From positions 24,718 through 88,717 of the forward strand of contig NZ_DAIQNN010000005.1 of assembly GCF_036788415.1 (NCBI RefSeq): a stretch of DNA of 64,000 bases, given 5' to 3'. Shown here in pieces: positions 34,507-43,356 of this stretch. Position 1 is the first letter of the stretch; each line of letters opens with the position of its first letter. The position numbers and the translations under genes are program-made. The notes under the pieces were generated by a model. That model saw only the letters and a program-made list of their open reading frames with translations, had not been told where the DNA came from and searched no databases. This DNA comes from Rubrimonas sp036788415. Its GTDB lineage: Bacteria; Pseudomonadota; Alphaproteobacteria; Rhodobacterales; Rhodobacteraceae.

Positions 34507-34692
34507 ATGGTTTGCACGCCGCGCCCGGTCGGAGCCGCATCCGCCGCCGACGCTTTCGCCTTCTCCGACGCGCAAGGCGTCATCGGACGGACGGTCGAAA
34601 ACGTCACGCTGCTCTGGGTCGCGCCGTGGAAAGCCTACTGGGCCTTCGCCTTCGAGACGCTCAACCCCGAGAATTACGGCCTGCGCGGTTGA
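34507..34692 (+). CDS. Small protein of unknown function after sufS
   Basis: A 61-residue ORF beginning MVCTPRPVGAASAADAFAFSDAQG and continuing with the hydrophobic, tryptophan-rich VENVTLLWVAPWKAYWAFAFETLN. ATG follows AAGGGGGTCACGCC, an acceptable ribosome site. The 122-bp gap before it contains a small hairpin with a GAAA loop (34414-34425) and an AT-rich stretch ending TTTTATAGAAC, so it probably has its own promoter. I recognise no family. The aromatic amphipathic segment could bind a membrane or granule surface; that is speculation. Confidence 0.5.
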   Translation: MVCTPRPVGAASAADAFAFSDAQGVIGRTVENVTLLWVAPWKAYWAFAFETLNPENYGLRG

Positions 34693-34710
34693 TCCTGAGC
34701 GCGCGGCGCC

Positions 34711-37179
34711 TCAGCCGCCGGGCGGGGCCAGCCGAGTGACGCCGCGCGCGCCGGCGCGCGCGTCTTCGGGATTGAGCGACATCGGCGCGTAGTCGCCGCG
34801 CCGCCACAGCCGCCCGAGATCGTCGTAGTGGCGCGAGAGCGGGTGGCCGCTCTGCCCCGTCGCGATCACGAAGGCCGACCTGTCGAGGTCGGCGAAATCC
34901 AGCACCATCCGCAAGCCCGCCGCATGGACGTTGGCGTGCGGCTCGGCCCCTTGGCCCGGCGTCGCGCCCATCAGGATGGTGTGGGCGCCGCCTGCGCTCT
35001 CATGGGTGATGTTGACGACGAGGCCGAGCACGCGCTGCAGCCCGAGGGGCGCGTGGACATGCGTCGCGACATGCTCCGCGCCCCAGCGCCAGCCCTCGAC
35101 CCTCGGGCCGTGCCGCGCGGTCAGCGCCGCCAGCGCGTCGTCGAGGGCGAGGCGGGCGATGTCGGCGCAGGCCTCGCGCTCGGGCGTCTTGACGACGTCG
35201 CACCAGCGCGACGCGCCGCCCACATTGTGGAACACCCGCTCCACGAACAGCGGCCGCGGCCCTTCGATCAGCGGGAAGGCCGCGCCGAGCTCGTCCTCGG
35301 CGAGCCGGCGCGTCAGCATCCGCAGCCATTCCGAGAAGATCAGCGGCTCGGGATCATGCGCGGCCATCTCGCCGTTCCACTGGCGCAGCAGGTCGAGCGC
35401 CGCGGCGCGGCGCTGGCCGGCCGCGTCGGTCTCGGGCGGCGCGCTCCACCACAGTTCGCGCGCGATCAGCGGCAGCACGCTGCGCGCCATCTCCGAGACG
35501 GCGTCCGACTGCATCTCCATGAAGCTCTCGCGGCTGTGGAACTCGCGGTCGGCGATGCGGCGGGCGATGCGGCGGAAGCGGTAGGGCTCGGCCCAGTCGA
35601 AGGAGAGGTGCTCGGGGAAAGGGGCGTTGGTCACCCGGTTGTTGGCGTTGGCGACGGCGCCCGACAGGGGCCGCAGCGCGCGCGGCGCGGCCTCGGCCGG
35701 CATGAAGCCCTCCCAGTCGTTCTCGGCGCGCCAGCCGAGCGCGGGTATGCGGCCCTGCGTGCGGCTGTCGGCGCGGCGCAGCGGGATCGCGCCGGCGACG
35801 GCGATCCCCACGCCGTCGGGGTCGGCCATGACGACGTTCTGCGCCGGGGCCAGATGCAGCCGCGCCGCCGCCGCCCCCTCCTCGACGCTGCGCGCGCGCA
35901 TCAGCGCCAGCAGCGCCTCCATCGAGCGGTCCTCCTCCGCCAGCCCCGTCCAGGCGAGCGCCGCGACATGGCCCGGCGGCGTGACGGCGGAGAAGTCGAG
36001 CTCGCCGCCCGCCGGCATCACCGGGCCGTGGCGGGTCGCGCGGAAGCGCAGCAGCGCGGGGTTGCGGCCGGCGACCTGCAGCGTCTCCTCGCGCGTCTCG
36101 AAGTCGGCCCAGCCGGTCGGCGTGCGGTAGCGGTCGGGATTTTCGGGGTCGATCTGTTCGAGATAGACGTCCTGATCGTCGATCTGGGTGGTCGCCAGCC
36201 CCCAGCCGAACACGTCGTTGCGCCCGATCAGAATCGCGGGAATCCCCGGGATCGAGCCCCCGATCGCGTCGAAACCGGGGCTCGAAAGCCGGGCGAGCAT
36301 CCACACGCTCGGCGCCGACAGCCACAGATGCGGGTCGCTCGCCAGCAGCGGCGCGCCGCTGGCCGCCCGCGCGCCCGACACCGCCCAGATGTTGGAGGCG
36401 CCGCCCCGCCCCGGCTCTGCGAAAGGCGAGAAGGGCGAGGGCGCGGCGTCGGCGCGGTCGGCGGGCCCCGTCAGGCCGTCGCGCGGCGCGTCGAAGGCGG
36501 GCAGGGCCATAGCGCCATCATCGGGCGAGTCGGGGTCGAGATCGGCGATCTGCTCCGGCGACAGCAGCGCCAGCAGCCGCGCCCGCCGCGCCTCGAGGCG
36601 CGCCGCCGAGGTCAGCCGCAGCGCCATCAGCTTGACCAGAGACAGCGAGTCGGCGGCGGTCCAGGGGGCGAGCCCGTCCTGGCCGAACAGGAAGAATTCC
36701 GGCGCGCCGCGCCCCAGCGCCCGCGCGTTCACCGCGCGCACCCGCGCATTGACGCCTTCGGCGTAGGCGTCCAGCAGCGCGCGGGTCTGCGGCGACTGGA
36801 AGGCGAGGGCGGAGCGCGCGCGGCGCGGCAGCTCAAGCGCGCGCATCGACAGATCGACCGGCGCCGCCTGCGGGCCGAACAGCTCCGCCAGCCGCCCCTG
36901 CGCGGTGCGGCGCGCGATCTCCATCTGCCAGAGCCGATCCTGCGCATGCGCCCAGCCCAGCGCGAAGAAGCCGTCGGCGTCGGTCTGAGCGAAGATGTGC
37001 GGCACGGCCTGCGCGTCGCGCACGATCTCGACCGGGGCCGACAGTTCCGGGGCCGTCCAAGCTCCGGCGTAGTCGGGCAACGAGCGCGCGGCGAGGTAAT
37101 AGGCCAGCCCCAGCCCCCCGAGCGCCGCAGCGGCCGTCGCGCCGAGCGCCCAGAGCATCAGCCGGAAGATCAGACGCAT
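34711..37179 (-). CDS. Penicillin acylase family protein
   Basis: An Ntn-hydrolase precursor of 822 residues. One N-terminal membrane segment (about 5-28) anchors or exports it. The alpha part (about 45-255) includes VPHIFAQTDADGFFALGWAHAQDRLWQMEI, and self-cleavage before the nucleophile serine S262 in GGASNIWAVSG would create the beta chain, which contains the SDPHLWLSAPSVW block. Relatives hydrolyse amide bonds in penicillins, cephalosporins or N-acyl-homoserine lactones; the substrate is unknown here, and signal degradation is possible. It ends close to the small ORF on the opposite strand and is divergent from the dehydrogenase gene. Confidence 0.9.
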   Translation of the reverse strand: MRLIFRLMLWALGATAAAALGGLGLAYYLAARSLPDYAGAWTAPELSAPVEIVRDAQAVPHIFAQTDADGFFALGWAHAQDRLWQMEIARRTAQGRLAELFGPQAAPVDLSMRALELPRRARSALAFQSPQTRALLDAYAEGVNARVRAVNARALGRGAPEFFLFGQDGLAPWTAADSLSLVKLMALRLTSAARLEARRARLLALLSPEQIADLDPDSPDDGAMALPAFDAPRDGLTGPADRADAAPSPFSPFAEPGRGGASNIWAVSGARAASGAPLLASDPHLWLSAPSVWMLARLSSPGFDAIGGSIPGIPAILIGRNDVFGWGLATTQIDDQDVYLEQIDPENPDRYRTPTGWADFETREETLQVAGRNPALLRFRATRHGPVMPAGGELDFSAVTPPGHVAALAWTGLAEEDRSMEALLALMRARSVEEGAAAARLHLAPAQNVVMADPDGVGIAVAGAIPLRRADSRTQGRIPALGWRAENDWEGFMPAEAAPRALRPLSGAVANANNRVTNAPFPEHLSFDWAEPYRFRRIARRIADREFHSRESFMEMQSDAVSEMARSVLPLIARELWWSAPPETDAAGQRRAAALDLLRQWNGEMAAHDPEPLIFSEWLRMLTRRLAEDELGAAFPLIEGPRPLFVERVFHNVGGASRWCDVVKTPEREACADIARLALDDALAALTARHGPRVEGWRWGAEHVATHVHAPLGLQRVLGLVVNITHESAGGAHTILMGATPGQGAEPHANVHAAGLRMVLDFADLDRSAFVIATGQSGHPLSRHYDDLGRLWRRGDYAPMSLNPEDARAGARGVTRLAPPGG

Positions 37180-37308
37180 CGCGCGAAGTCCTTTCCGGGC
37201 GCGCCTTGACGCCGCTGCGGCCCGAAGTCAGGGTGCGCCGCGCAGCCCCGCAGGACACGCATCGCGCGCGCCTGCGGCTCAACATAGACGGGCGGACGGA
37301 GTTCGGAC

Positions 37309-38178
37309 ATGGCGAAGACGGCGTTTATCGGGCTCGGAGTGATGGGCTATCCGATGGCGGGCCACCTCGCCAAGGCCGGGCATGAGGTGACCGTCTACAA
37401 CCGCACCGCCGCCAAGGCCGAGGCCTGGGCGTCGGCGCATGGCGGCGCGCATGCCGCGACGCCCGCCGAAGCCGCGGCGGGCGCCGATGTGGTGATGGCC
37501 TGCGTCGGCAATGACGACGACCTGCGCGGCGTGACGCTCGGCCCGGACGGCGCATTTGCGGGCATGGCGAAAGGCGCGGTGTTCGTCGATCACACCACCG
37601 CATCGGCGCTCGTCGCGCGGGAGCTCGACGCCGAGGCGCGCGCGCGCGGCCTCGGCTTCGTCGACGCGCCGGTCTCCGGCGGGCAGGCGGGCGCCGAGAA
37701 CGGCGTGCTCACCATCATGTGCGGCGGCGCCGAGGCCGATTACGCGCGCATCTCGCCGGTGATCGCGGCCTATGCGCGCTCGCAGCGCCTGCTCGGGCCG
37801 TCGGGCGCGGGCCAGCTCGCCAAGATGGTCAACCAGATCTGCATTGCGGGGCTGGTGCAGGGGCTCGCGGAAGGGCTCGCCTTCGCGCAGGCCGCCGGTC
37901 TCGACGGCGAGGCGGTGATCGACGTGATCTCCAAGGGCGCGGCGGGCTCGTGGCAGATGGAGAACCGCCACAAGACCATGCTCGCCGACCAGTTCGAGTT
38001 CGGTTTCGCGGTGGACTGGATGCGCAAGGATCTCGGGATCTGCCTAGACGAGGCGCGGCGCAACGGCGCGGCGCTCCCGGTCGCGGCGCTGGTCGACCAG
38101 TTCTACGCCGAGGTGCAGAAGATGGGCGGCGGGCGCTGGGACACGTCCAGCCTGATCCGCCGCCTCCCGAAAGCCTGA
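37309..38178 (+). CDS. NAD(P)-dependent oxidoreductase, 3-hydroxyisobutyrate dehydrogenase family
   Basis: A beta-hydroxyacid dehydrogenase of 289 residues: Rossmann motif FIGLGVMGYPMAGHLAKAGH at 5-24, substrate block FVDAPVSGGQAGAENGVLTIMCGG near 120, and catalytic lysine in GAGQLAKMVNQ near 170. The family covers 3-hydroxyisobutyrate, glyoxylate/succinic-semialdehyde and tartronate-semialdehyde reductases; sequence alone does not separate them safely, and there is no valine-catabolism neighbour. ATG at 37309 follows GGCGGACGGAG. The next gene is convergent, 2 bp away. Confidence 0.9.
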   Translation: MAKTAFIGLGVMGYPMAGHLAKAGHEVTVYNRTAAKAEAWASAHGGAHAATPAEAAAGADVVMACVGNDDDLRGVTLGPDGAFAGMAKGAVFVDHTTASALVARELDAEARARGLGFVDAPVSGGQAGAENGVLTIMCGGAEADYARISPVIAAYARSQRLLGPSGAGQLAKMVNQICIAGLVQGLAEGLAFAQAAGLDGEAVIDVISKGAAGSWQMENRHKTMLADQFEFGFAVDWMRKDLGICLDEARRNGAALPVAALVDQFYAEVQKMGGGRWDTSSLIRRLPKA

Positions 38179-38180
38179 TC

Positions 38181-38741
38181 TCAGCGCGCGATCGGGCTGA
38201 ACTTGGCGCCTTCGAGGCTTGCGCCGGCCAACAGCCCGTCCTGCCCGAAGACGATCGCGATCACCGGCGCTTCGCGCGAGGTGGTCTTGAGCTGGGCGCT
38301 CAGCCCGTCGCCCGGCATGGTCACCTCGGCGTCGACGCCGGCCTGCCAGCCCTGCGAGGCGCGGAACTTCTCCAGCGACGCGTCGGTCATGAACAGGAGC
38401 GCCTGCTTGGAGGACTGCACGCCCAGCTGGAAGCCGAGCGAGGCGGCGGCGAGCGCGTAATAGCCGACCGTTTCGCCGCCCACGAGCAGCGCGCCCTCGC
38501 CATAGGCGCCGCCGACGATCAGCCCGCCCTTGACGATGTTTGGCATTATCAGCACGCCGCGCGCCTGATCGAGCAGTTCCGCCGCGCCCGGCACGCTCGC
38601 GCGCAGTTCCTCCGTCGCGAGGCGCACGCGCGTGTCTATGATCTCGCGTTCCTCCGCCTGCGCCGTCGCCGCGCCGAACGCCAGAAGGACCGCGGCGAGG
38701 CCGATCTGCGACAGCGCCGCGCGCCGTGTTGGGGTGCTCAT
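38181..38741 (-). CDS. SYLF/YSC84 lipid-binding domain protein
   Basis: A 186-residue secreted protein. The signal region (1-29, twin-arginine-like TRRAALSQIG opening, cleavage after AQA) precedes a SYLF (DUF500) domain: LLDQARGVLIMPNIVKGGLIVGGAYGEGALLVGG, then GFQLGVQSSKQALLFMTDASLEKFRAS. Eukaryotic SYLF domains bind phosphoinositides; bacterial secreted forms are uncharacterised. The two arginines followed by hydrophobic residues allow either Tat or Sec export. It is divergent from the DUF2237 gene, 78 bp away. Confidence 0.87.
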   Translation of the reverse strand: MSTPTRRAALSQIGLAAVLLAFGAATAQAEEREIIDTRVRLATEELRASVPGAAELLDQARGVLIMPNIVKGGLIVGGAYGEGALLVGGETVGYYALAAASLGFQLGVQSSKQALLFMTDASLEKFRASQGWQAGVDAEVTMPGDGLSAQLKTTSREAPVIAIVFGQDGLLAGASLEGAKFSPIAR

Positions 38742-38819
38742 GGGGTTTCTCCTTTCCTACCGCCTGCGCTATGTGTCTAGCATGGCCCTCGGGGCGGAAA
38801 AGCGGCGGATGAGGCGAGG

Positions 38820-39206
38820 ATGCGCGCGATCGAGGCGGACGAGTCGGTGAACGTGCTGGGCGCGCCGCTGGAGCCGTGCTCCACCGCGCCGATGACGGGG
38901 TTCTTCCGCAACGGATGCTGCGACACCGCCCCGCTCGACGCGGGCTCGCACACCGTCTGCGCGGTGATGACCGAGGAGTTCCTCGCCTTCTCGAAGGCGC
39001 GCGGCAACGACCTGTCCACGCCGCGCCCCGAATTCCATTTCCCCGGACTGAAGCCCGGCGACCGCTGGTGCCTGTGCGCGGCGCGCTGGATGGAGGCGCA
39101 TCAGGCCGGCAAGGCGCCGCGGGTTCGGCTGGTCTCGACGCATCGCCGCGCGCTGGAGGTCTGTCCGATGGAGGCGCTGCGCGCCCATGCGCTCGATCTG
39201 AGTTGA
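38820..39206 (+). CDS. DUF2237 family protein
   Basis: A 128-residue soluble protein matching DUF2237: SVNVLGAPLEPCSTAPMTGFFRNGCCDT, HTVCAVMTEEFLAFSKARGNDLSTPRPEFHFPGLKPGDRWCLCAARW, then ALEVCPMEAL. Cysteines are numerous (about eight) and several are family-conserved, suggesting metal or disulfide use, but no activity is known. ATG at 38820 follows GAGGCGAGG. It lies 81 bp before a small membrane-associated ORF. Confidence 0.85.
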   Translation: MRAIEADESVNVLGAPLEPCSTAPMTGFFRNGCCDTAPLDAGSHTVCAVMTEEFLAFSKARGNDLSTPRPEFHFPGLKPGDRWCLCAARWMEAHQAGKAPRVRLVSTHRRALEVCPMEALRAHALDLS

Positions 39207-39287
39207 GCGCGCGTCCGCGGATCGCGGTGGACAAGACGGCGCGCCGGGTGTGAACTGCCGTCGGAACCTTTCACGCAGGTCGACGCC

Positions 39288-39593
39288 ATGCCCTTGCCCG
39301 CGCTGCTGACCGCTCCGCTCGCCCTGCGCCTCGCGCAACTCGCCGCGGCCGCCGCCATCGGCGCGGCGCTGGCGGCGCGGCGCGGTCCCGAACGCCTCGA
39401 CATCGCCACCGAGGACGCGCTCGACCGGGTGCCCGAGGGCGCCGATCTGCGGCTCGATCCGCGCGCCGCCCGCGCCGACGCCGAGGCGCGCTGGCGGCGC
39501 GCCGTGCGGCTCGGGAGCGACGGGCCGGGGGTGGAGATCGACCTCTGCGCCGTCGGCCGCCTGCGCGCGCGCCGCCTGCGCGCCGCGCGCTGA
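39288..39593 (+). CDS. Small N-terminally hydrophobic hypothetical protein
   Basis: A 101-residue ORF. Residues about 4-29 form a single hydrophobic segment; the rest is charged and contains TEDALDRVPEGADLRLDPRAARADAEARWRRAVRLG followed by a final basic stretch. It reads like a real membrane-anchored protein rather than random open frame, since the C-terminal half has a regular domain-like composition. Ribosome site AGGTCGACGCC is weak. No family recognised and no role assigned. Confidence 0.55.
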   Translation: MPLPALLTAPLALRLAQLAAAAAIGAALAARRGPERLDIATEDALDRVPEGADLRLDPRAARADAEARWRRAVRLGSDGPGVEIDLCAVGRLRARRLRAAR

Positions 39594-39643
39594 TATTCGC
39601 CTCGGCCACGCGCGGCGCGCCGGCCGACCCCCCGGAGACCGCC

Positions 39644-40255
39644 ATGAAACTCTACTCGTCCCCGACCTCGCCTTATGTCCGCAAGGTGCGGATGCTGCTG
39701 ATCGAGACCGGGCTCGACGACCGCGTCGAGCAGGTCGCCATCGCCACGACCCCGATCGCCCCGGACGCTGCGATCGCCGCCGCCAATCCGCTGGGCAAGA
39801 TCCCCTGCCTCGAGCGGCCCGACGGCCCGGCGATCTTCGACAGCCGGGTGATTTGCCGCTATCTCGATAGCCTGCATCCGGGGCGGAAATTCTATCCGCG
39901 CGGCCCTGCGGAATGGACGGCTGCGACGCTGGAGGCGCTGGCCGACGGGATGCTCGACGCCGCCGTGATCGCGCTCTACGAATCGCGGCTGCGGCCTGCA
40001 GAGGCGCAGTTCCAGCCCTGGGTGGACGCGCAGATCCTCAAGATCACGCGGTCGCTGGATGCGCTCGAGACCCTCTGGATCGCCCATCTCGGCGGCCCGC
40101 TCGACGCCGGCGGTCTGGCGACCGGGGTCGCGCTCGGCTATCTCGATTTCCGCTACGGCGCGCTCGACTGGCGCGCGACGCGCCCGAAACTCGCCGCGTG
40201 GCACGATGGCTTCGCGGCGCTCGACAGCTACCGCGCGACCATGCCGCCCGCCTGA
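39644..40255 (+). CDS. Glutathione S-transferase family protein
   Basis: A 203-residue GST. The thioredoxin-like N-terminal domain starts KLYSSPTSPYVRKVRMLLIE, with the glutathione-contact IPCLERPDGPAIFDSRVICRYLD (cis-proline IPC and the ES/DS block). The helical C-terminal domain runs from about 85. The subgroup resembles YibF-type bacterial GSTs, which lack a known physiological substrate. ATG at 39644 follows CGGAGACC. A gene for a CaCA antiporter follows on the same strand after 147 bp. Confidence 0.9.
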   Translation: MKLYSSPTSPYVRKVRMLLIETGLDDRVEQVAIATTPIAPDAAIAAANPLGKIPCLERPDGPAIFDSRVICRYLDSLHPGRKFYPRGPAEWTAATLEALADGMLDAAVIALYESRLRPAEAQFQPWVDAQILKITRSLDALETLWIAHLGGPLDAGGLATGVALGYLDFRYGALDWRATRPKLAAWHDGFAALDSYRATMPPA

Positions 40256-40402
40256 CCCGACCGGTTCGCGCGAAACGCCGGCTGGCGCCGCAATTCGACC
40301 ATATTTTCACCCAGGCCCCTTGCAGAGCCGGAGCCGCCGGCGCACTTCCGGGACAGTCCCTTCGGGGCGACTCGACGACGGTTCCGATCCCGGAGGACCT
40401 GC

Positions 40403-41380
40403 GTGACAATCCTGCTTCTGGCCGTCGGCATCGCGATTCTGGTGCTCGGCGGGGAATTCCTCGTGCGCGGCGCGGTCTCGGTCGCGGCGGGGCTCGGCAT
40501 GTCGCCCCTTGTGATCGGCATCGTCGTCGTCGGCTTCGGCACCTCGATGCCGGAACTCGTCACAAGCGTCGAGGCTGCGCTGGTCGGCTCGCCGGGCGTG
40601 GCGGTCGGCAATGTCGTCGGCTCCAACATCTGCAACATCCTGCTGATCCTGGGGTTGACGGCGCTGATCAAGCCGGTGCTCACGGCGAAAGCGACGCTGA
40701 AGCGCGACGGAGCGGTGCTCGCCGTCGCCACCATTCTCTGCGTGATCACCGCGATGACCGGCATGGTCGAGCGCGCGACCGGGCTGATCTTCGCGATGTT
40801 GCTCGGCGCCTACGTCCTCTACGCCTGCATCGGCGACCGCAGGCAGGTCGCCGCGGACGCCGCGGAGGCCGAGATCGACATCGACATCGAAGCGGCGCAG
40901 GCGACCGGGCTCGGGCGCGCCGCGCTGATGATCGCGGCGGGCCTCGCGATGATGATCTTCGGCGCGCAGATGCTGGTGGACGCCGCGGTGACGCTGGCCG
41001 AGCGGCTCGGCGTGTCGGATGCGATCATCGGGCTGACGCTTGTCGCGCTCGGCACCTCGCTGCCGGAGCTCGTCACTTCGGTGGTCGCGGCGGCGCGCGG
41101 GCACAACGACGTCGGCTTCGGCAACATCGTCGGCAGCAACATCTACAACATACTCGGGATTCTCGGGATCACCGCGATCATAAAGCCGGTGGAGGTGCCC
41201 GCCGAGATCATGCAGGTGGACATCTGGGTGATGACGGCGGCGACGGCGCTTCTGCTCGGCGCGGCCTTCACCGGCTGGCGGGTATGCCGGGCCGAGGGCG
41301 GCGCGATGCTGGCTGGCTACGTCGCCTATATCGGCTGGCTCAGCGCGACCGCGCTCGGGAGCGCCGCCGCCGCCGGCTGA
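40403..41380 (+). CDS. Calcium/sodium antiporter, CaCA family (YrbG-like)
   Basis: An inner-membrane cation exchanger of 325 residues with about ten hydrophobic segments in two inverted halves. The two alpha repeats are present and nearly identical in core: GTSMPELVTSVEAAL (about 48-62) and GTSLPELVTSVVAAA (about 217-231), each followed by a GNxVGSNIxNILxILG segment. An acidic cytoplasmic loop (about 153-167, EAEIDIDIEA) may sense calcium. The GTG start at 40403 has CGGAGG upstream. Ion selectivity is inferred from the family. Confidence 0.93.
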   Translation: MTILLLAVGIAILVLGGEFLVRGAVSVAAGLGMSPLVIGIVVVGFGTSMPELVTSVEAALVGSPGVAVGNVVGSNICNILLILGLTALIKPVLTAKATLKRDGAVLAVATILCVITAMTGMVERATGLIFAMLLGAYVLYACIGDRRQVAADAAEAEIDIDIEAAQATGLGRAALMIAAGLAMMIFGAQMLVDAAVTLAERLGVSDAIIGLTLVALGTSLPELVTSVVAAARGHNDVGFGNIVGSNIYNILGILGITAIIKPVEVPAEIMQVDIWVMTAATALLLGAAFTGWRVCRAEGGAMLAGYVAYIGWLSATALGSAAAAG

Positions 41381-41387
41381 GACGCCC

Positions 41388-43286
41388 TCAGCCCTCCTCG
41401 GCCATCCGCCAAGGTCGGGGGAAGGCGTCGAGCGCCGCGGCGATGGCAGGGCGCGCGGCCTCGCCGGCCTCGGCGCGCACTTCGGCGACCGCGCCGAGCG
41501 TGGCGTCCTCGACGACGGTGACCTCGCCGCTCACCCCCGCCGCCGCCAGCGCCTCGGCGTAGACCCGCTCCATCGCGCGGCGGCGCAGCTCGGGCTTGAA
41601 GACCTTGCCGACGGCGGTCTTGGGCAGTTCGTCCGCGATCTCGACGCAGACGGGTTTCGCGGCGCGCTCGGTCACCCGCTCGGCGGCGAAGGCGCGCAGG
41701 GCGTCGCCTGTGACCGTCGCGCCTGGCCGCAACTCGACATAGGCGCAGGGCAGTTCGCCCGCATAGGCGTCGGGCTGGGCCACCGCGCCGGCGAAGGCGA
41801 CGTCGGGATGCGCCATCAGCGCGTCCTCGATGACCGCGGGGTCGATGTTGTGCCCTCCGCGGATGATCAGATCCTTGGCCCGGCCCGTGATCCACAAATA
41901 CCCGTCGGCGTCGACCCGCCCCAGATCGCCGGTGCGCACCACGCCCGGCGCCGCGAACAGCCCGGCGTTGCGCGCCTCCTCGAGATAGCCGGGGATCGAG
42001 CCGGGGCTGCGCACGCAGATCTCGCCGATCTCGTCGGTCGCGCAGCGCGTGCCGGCGCCGCCCTCGCCGAAGCGCAGGATGCTGATCTCTGTGAAGGGGA
42101 AGGACAGCCCGACCGACCCGATTTTGCGTTCGCCGCCCGGCGGATTGCAGGAGATGAGACAGGTCGTCTCCGTCTGGCCGTAGCCTTCGAGGATCTTCAC
42201 GCCCGTCGCCGCCTCGAAACGGCGGAAGAGTTCCGGCGGCATCGGCGCCGAGCCGCAGAGCGCATAGCGCAGCGACGAGACGTCCGCGTTCACGGGCCGC
42301 TGCATCAGCGCCGCGACCGCCGTCGGCACGGTGCAGACGAAGCTCGCCTTCCAGCGCGCGACGAGTTTCCAGAAATTGTCCATCACACCGTCGCCGCGAT
42401 AGCCCGCCGGCGTCGGCATCGCGAAATGCGCCCCGGACGCCACGCAGGCCATCAGCATCGGATAGGCCGCCAGCACATGAAACAGCGGCAGCGGGCACAG
42501 CACGGCGTCCTCGGGCCCCAGCAACAGCCGCTCGACCAGCCAGCCGTTGTAGAGCGCGCCGCGATGGGTGTGGGCGGCGACCTTGGGGGCGCCCGTCGTG
42601 CCCCCGGTGTGGAAATAGGCGCAGGGGTCGTCGAGCCCGTCCGCATGGACGAAGTCGAGCGCGTCCGCCCGCATCTTCGCCGCTTCGCGGCGGAAGGACA
42701 GAACCTTGGCGGTTCCGGGCGAAACGCGCTTCGGGCGCAGCAGCGGCAGCGCCCAGCTCAGCGGCGGGCCGAGATGACGGCCGAGGCCGACTTCGAGGAT
42801 CGTCCGGCATTCCGGCGCATATCGCACGGCGTAGGCCGCCTTCTGGCTGACGTCCGTGCGCGGGAAGGGCGAGAGCGTCACCAGAACTTTCGCGCCGGTC
42901 TCGCGCAGCAGCGCCGCGATCTGCTCGGGCTCGAGCAGCGGATTGATCGGCGCGACGATCCCCGCCGTCATGCCGGCGAGCAGCGCCACGGCGGTCTCGG
43001 GGGCGTTGGGCAGCAGATAGGCGACCGTATCGCGCGGGCCGACGCCAAGGCTGCGGAACAGATTTGCGGCGCGGTTGACCTCGGCCAGCAGCTCCGCCCA
43101 GCTCAACGTCGCCGCCGGGTCCTTAGGCCCGCTGCGCAGCTGGAAGCTGATCGCCGGGCGCTCCCCGTGCGCCGCGGCGGTGGCGCTGAGCATCTGGTGG
43201 ACGTTGGCGGCGCCGATCTGGGCGTCGAAGGGCGTCGCCTCGAAGGCGCGCATGTCCTCTGGCGTGGCGATCGCGGCGGCGCGCAT
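41388..43286 (-). CDS. Acyl-CoA synthetase (AMP-forming)
   Basis: An ANL-superfamily adenylate-forming enzyme of 632 residues. Motifs: P-loop YFHTGGTTGAPKVAAHTH near 225, GYGQTETTCLIS near 370, the RTGDLGRVDADGYLWITGRAKDLI hinge region near 455 and the C-terminal catalytic lysine in LPKTAVGKVFKPELRRR. It activates a carboxylic acid (fatty or related) to its CoA thioester; the acid is not identifiable. ATG at 43286 is chosen because GGGAGGGTCGGAG precedes it; an ATG at 43301 lies inside a palindrome and has no such site. Confidence 0.92.
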   Translation of the reverse strand: MRAAAIATPEDMRAFEATPFDAQIGAANVHQMLSATAAAHGERPAISFQLRSGPKDPAATLSWAELLAEVNRAANLFRSLGVGPRDTVAYLLPNAPETAVALLAGMTAGIVAPINPLLEPEQIAALLRETGAKVLVTLSPFPRTDVSQKAAYAVRYAPECRTILEVGLGRHLGPPLSWALPLLRPKRVSPGTAKVLSFRREAAKMRADALDFVHADGLDDPCAYFHTGGTTGAPKVAAHTHRGALYNGWLVERLLLGPEDAVLCPLPLFHVLAAYPMLMACVASGAHFAMPTPAGYRGDGVMDNFWKLVARWKASFVCTVPTAVAALMQRPVNADVSSLRYALCGSAPMPPELFRRFEAATGVKILEGYGQTETTCLISCNPPGGERKIGSVGLSFPFTEISILRFGEGGAGTRCATDEIGEICVRSPGSIPGYLEEARNAGLFAAPGVVRTGDLGRVDADGYLWITGRAKDLIIRGGHNIDPAVIEDALMAHPDVAFAGAVAQPDAYAGELPCAYVELRPGATVTGDALRAFAAERVTERAAKPVCVEIADELPKTAVGKVFKPELRRRAMERVYAEALAAAGVSGEVTVVEDATLGAVAEVRAEAGEAARPAIAAALDAFPRPWRMAEEG

Positions 43287-43298
43287 CTCCGACCCTCC

Positions 43299-43318
43299 CA
43301 TGTCGTTCTTTTGACATG
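43299..43318. promoter_or_regulatory. Perfect inverted repeat at the 5' end of the acyl-CoA synthetase gene
   Basis: CATGTC (43299-43304) and GACATG (43313-43318) are perfect inverted repeats separated by 8 bp. The palindrome lies 13 bp upstream of the chosen start codon, over the leader. It could be a regulator operator or a small mRNA hairpin affecting the ribosome site; no adjacent regulator gene is seen. Confidence 0.35.
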
Positions 43319-43356
43319 AGAGGTTAGCGCCCCCTCGCGCCCGCGCAAGCGCGGCT

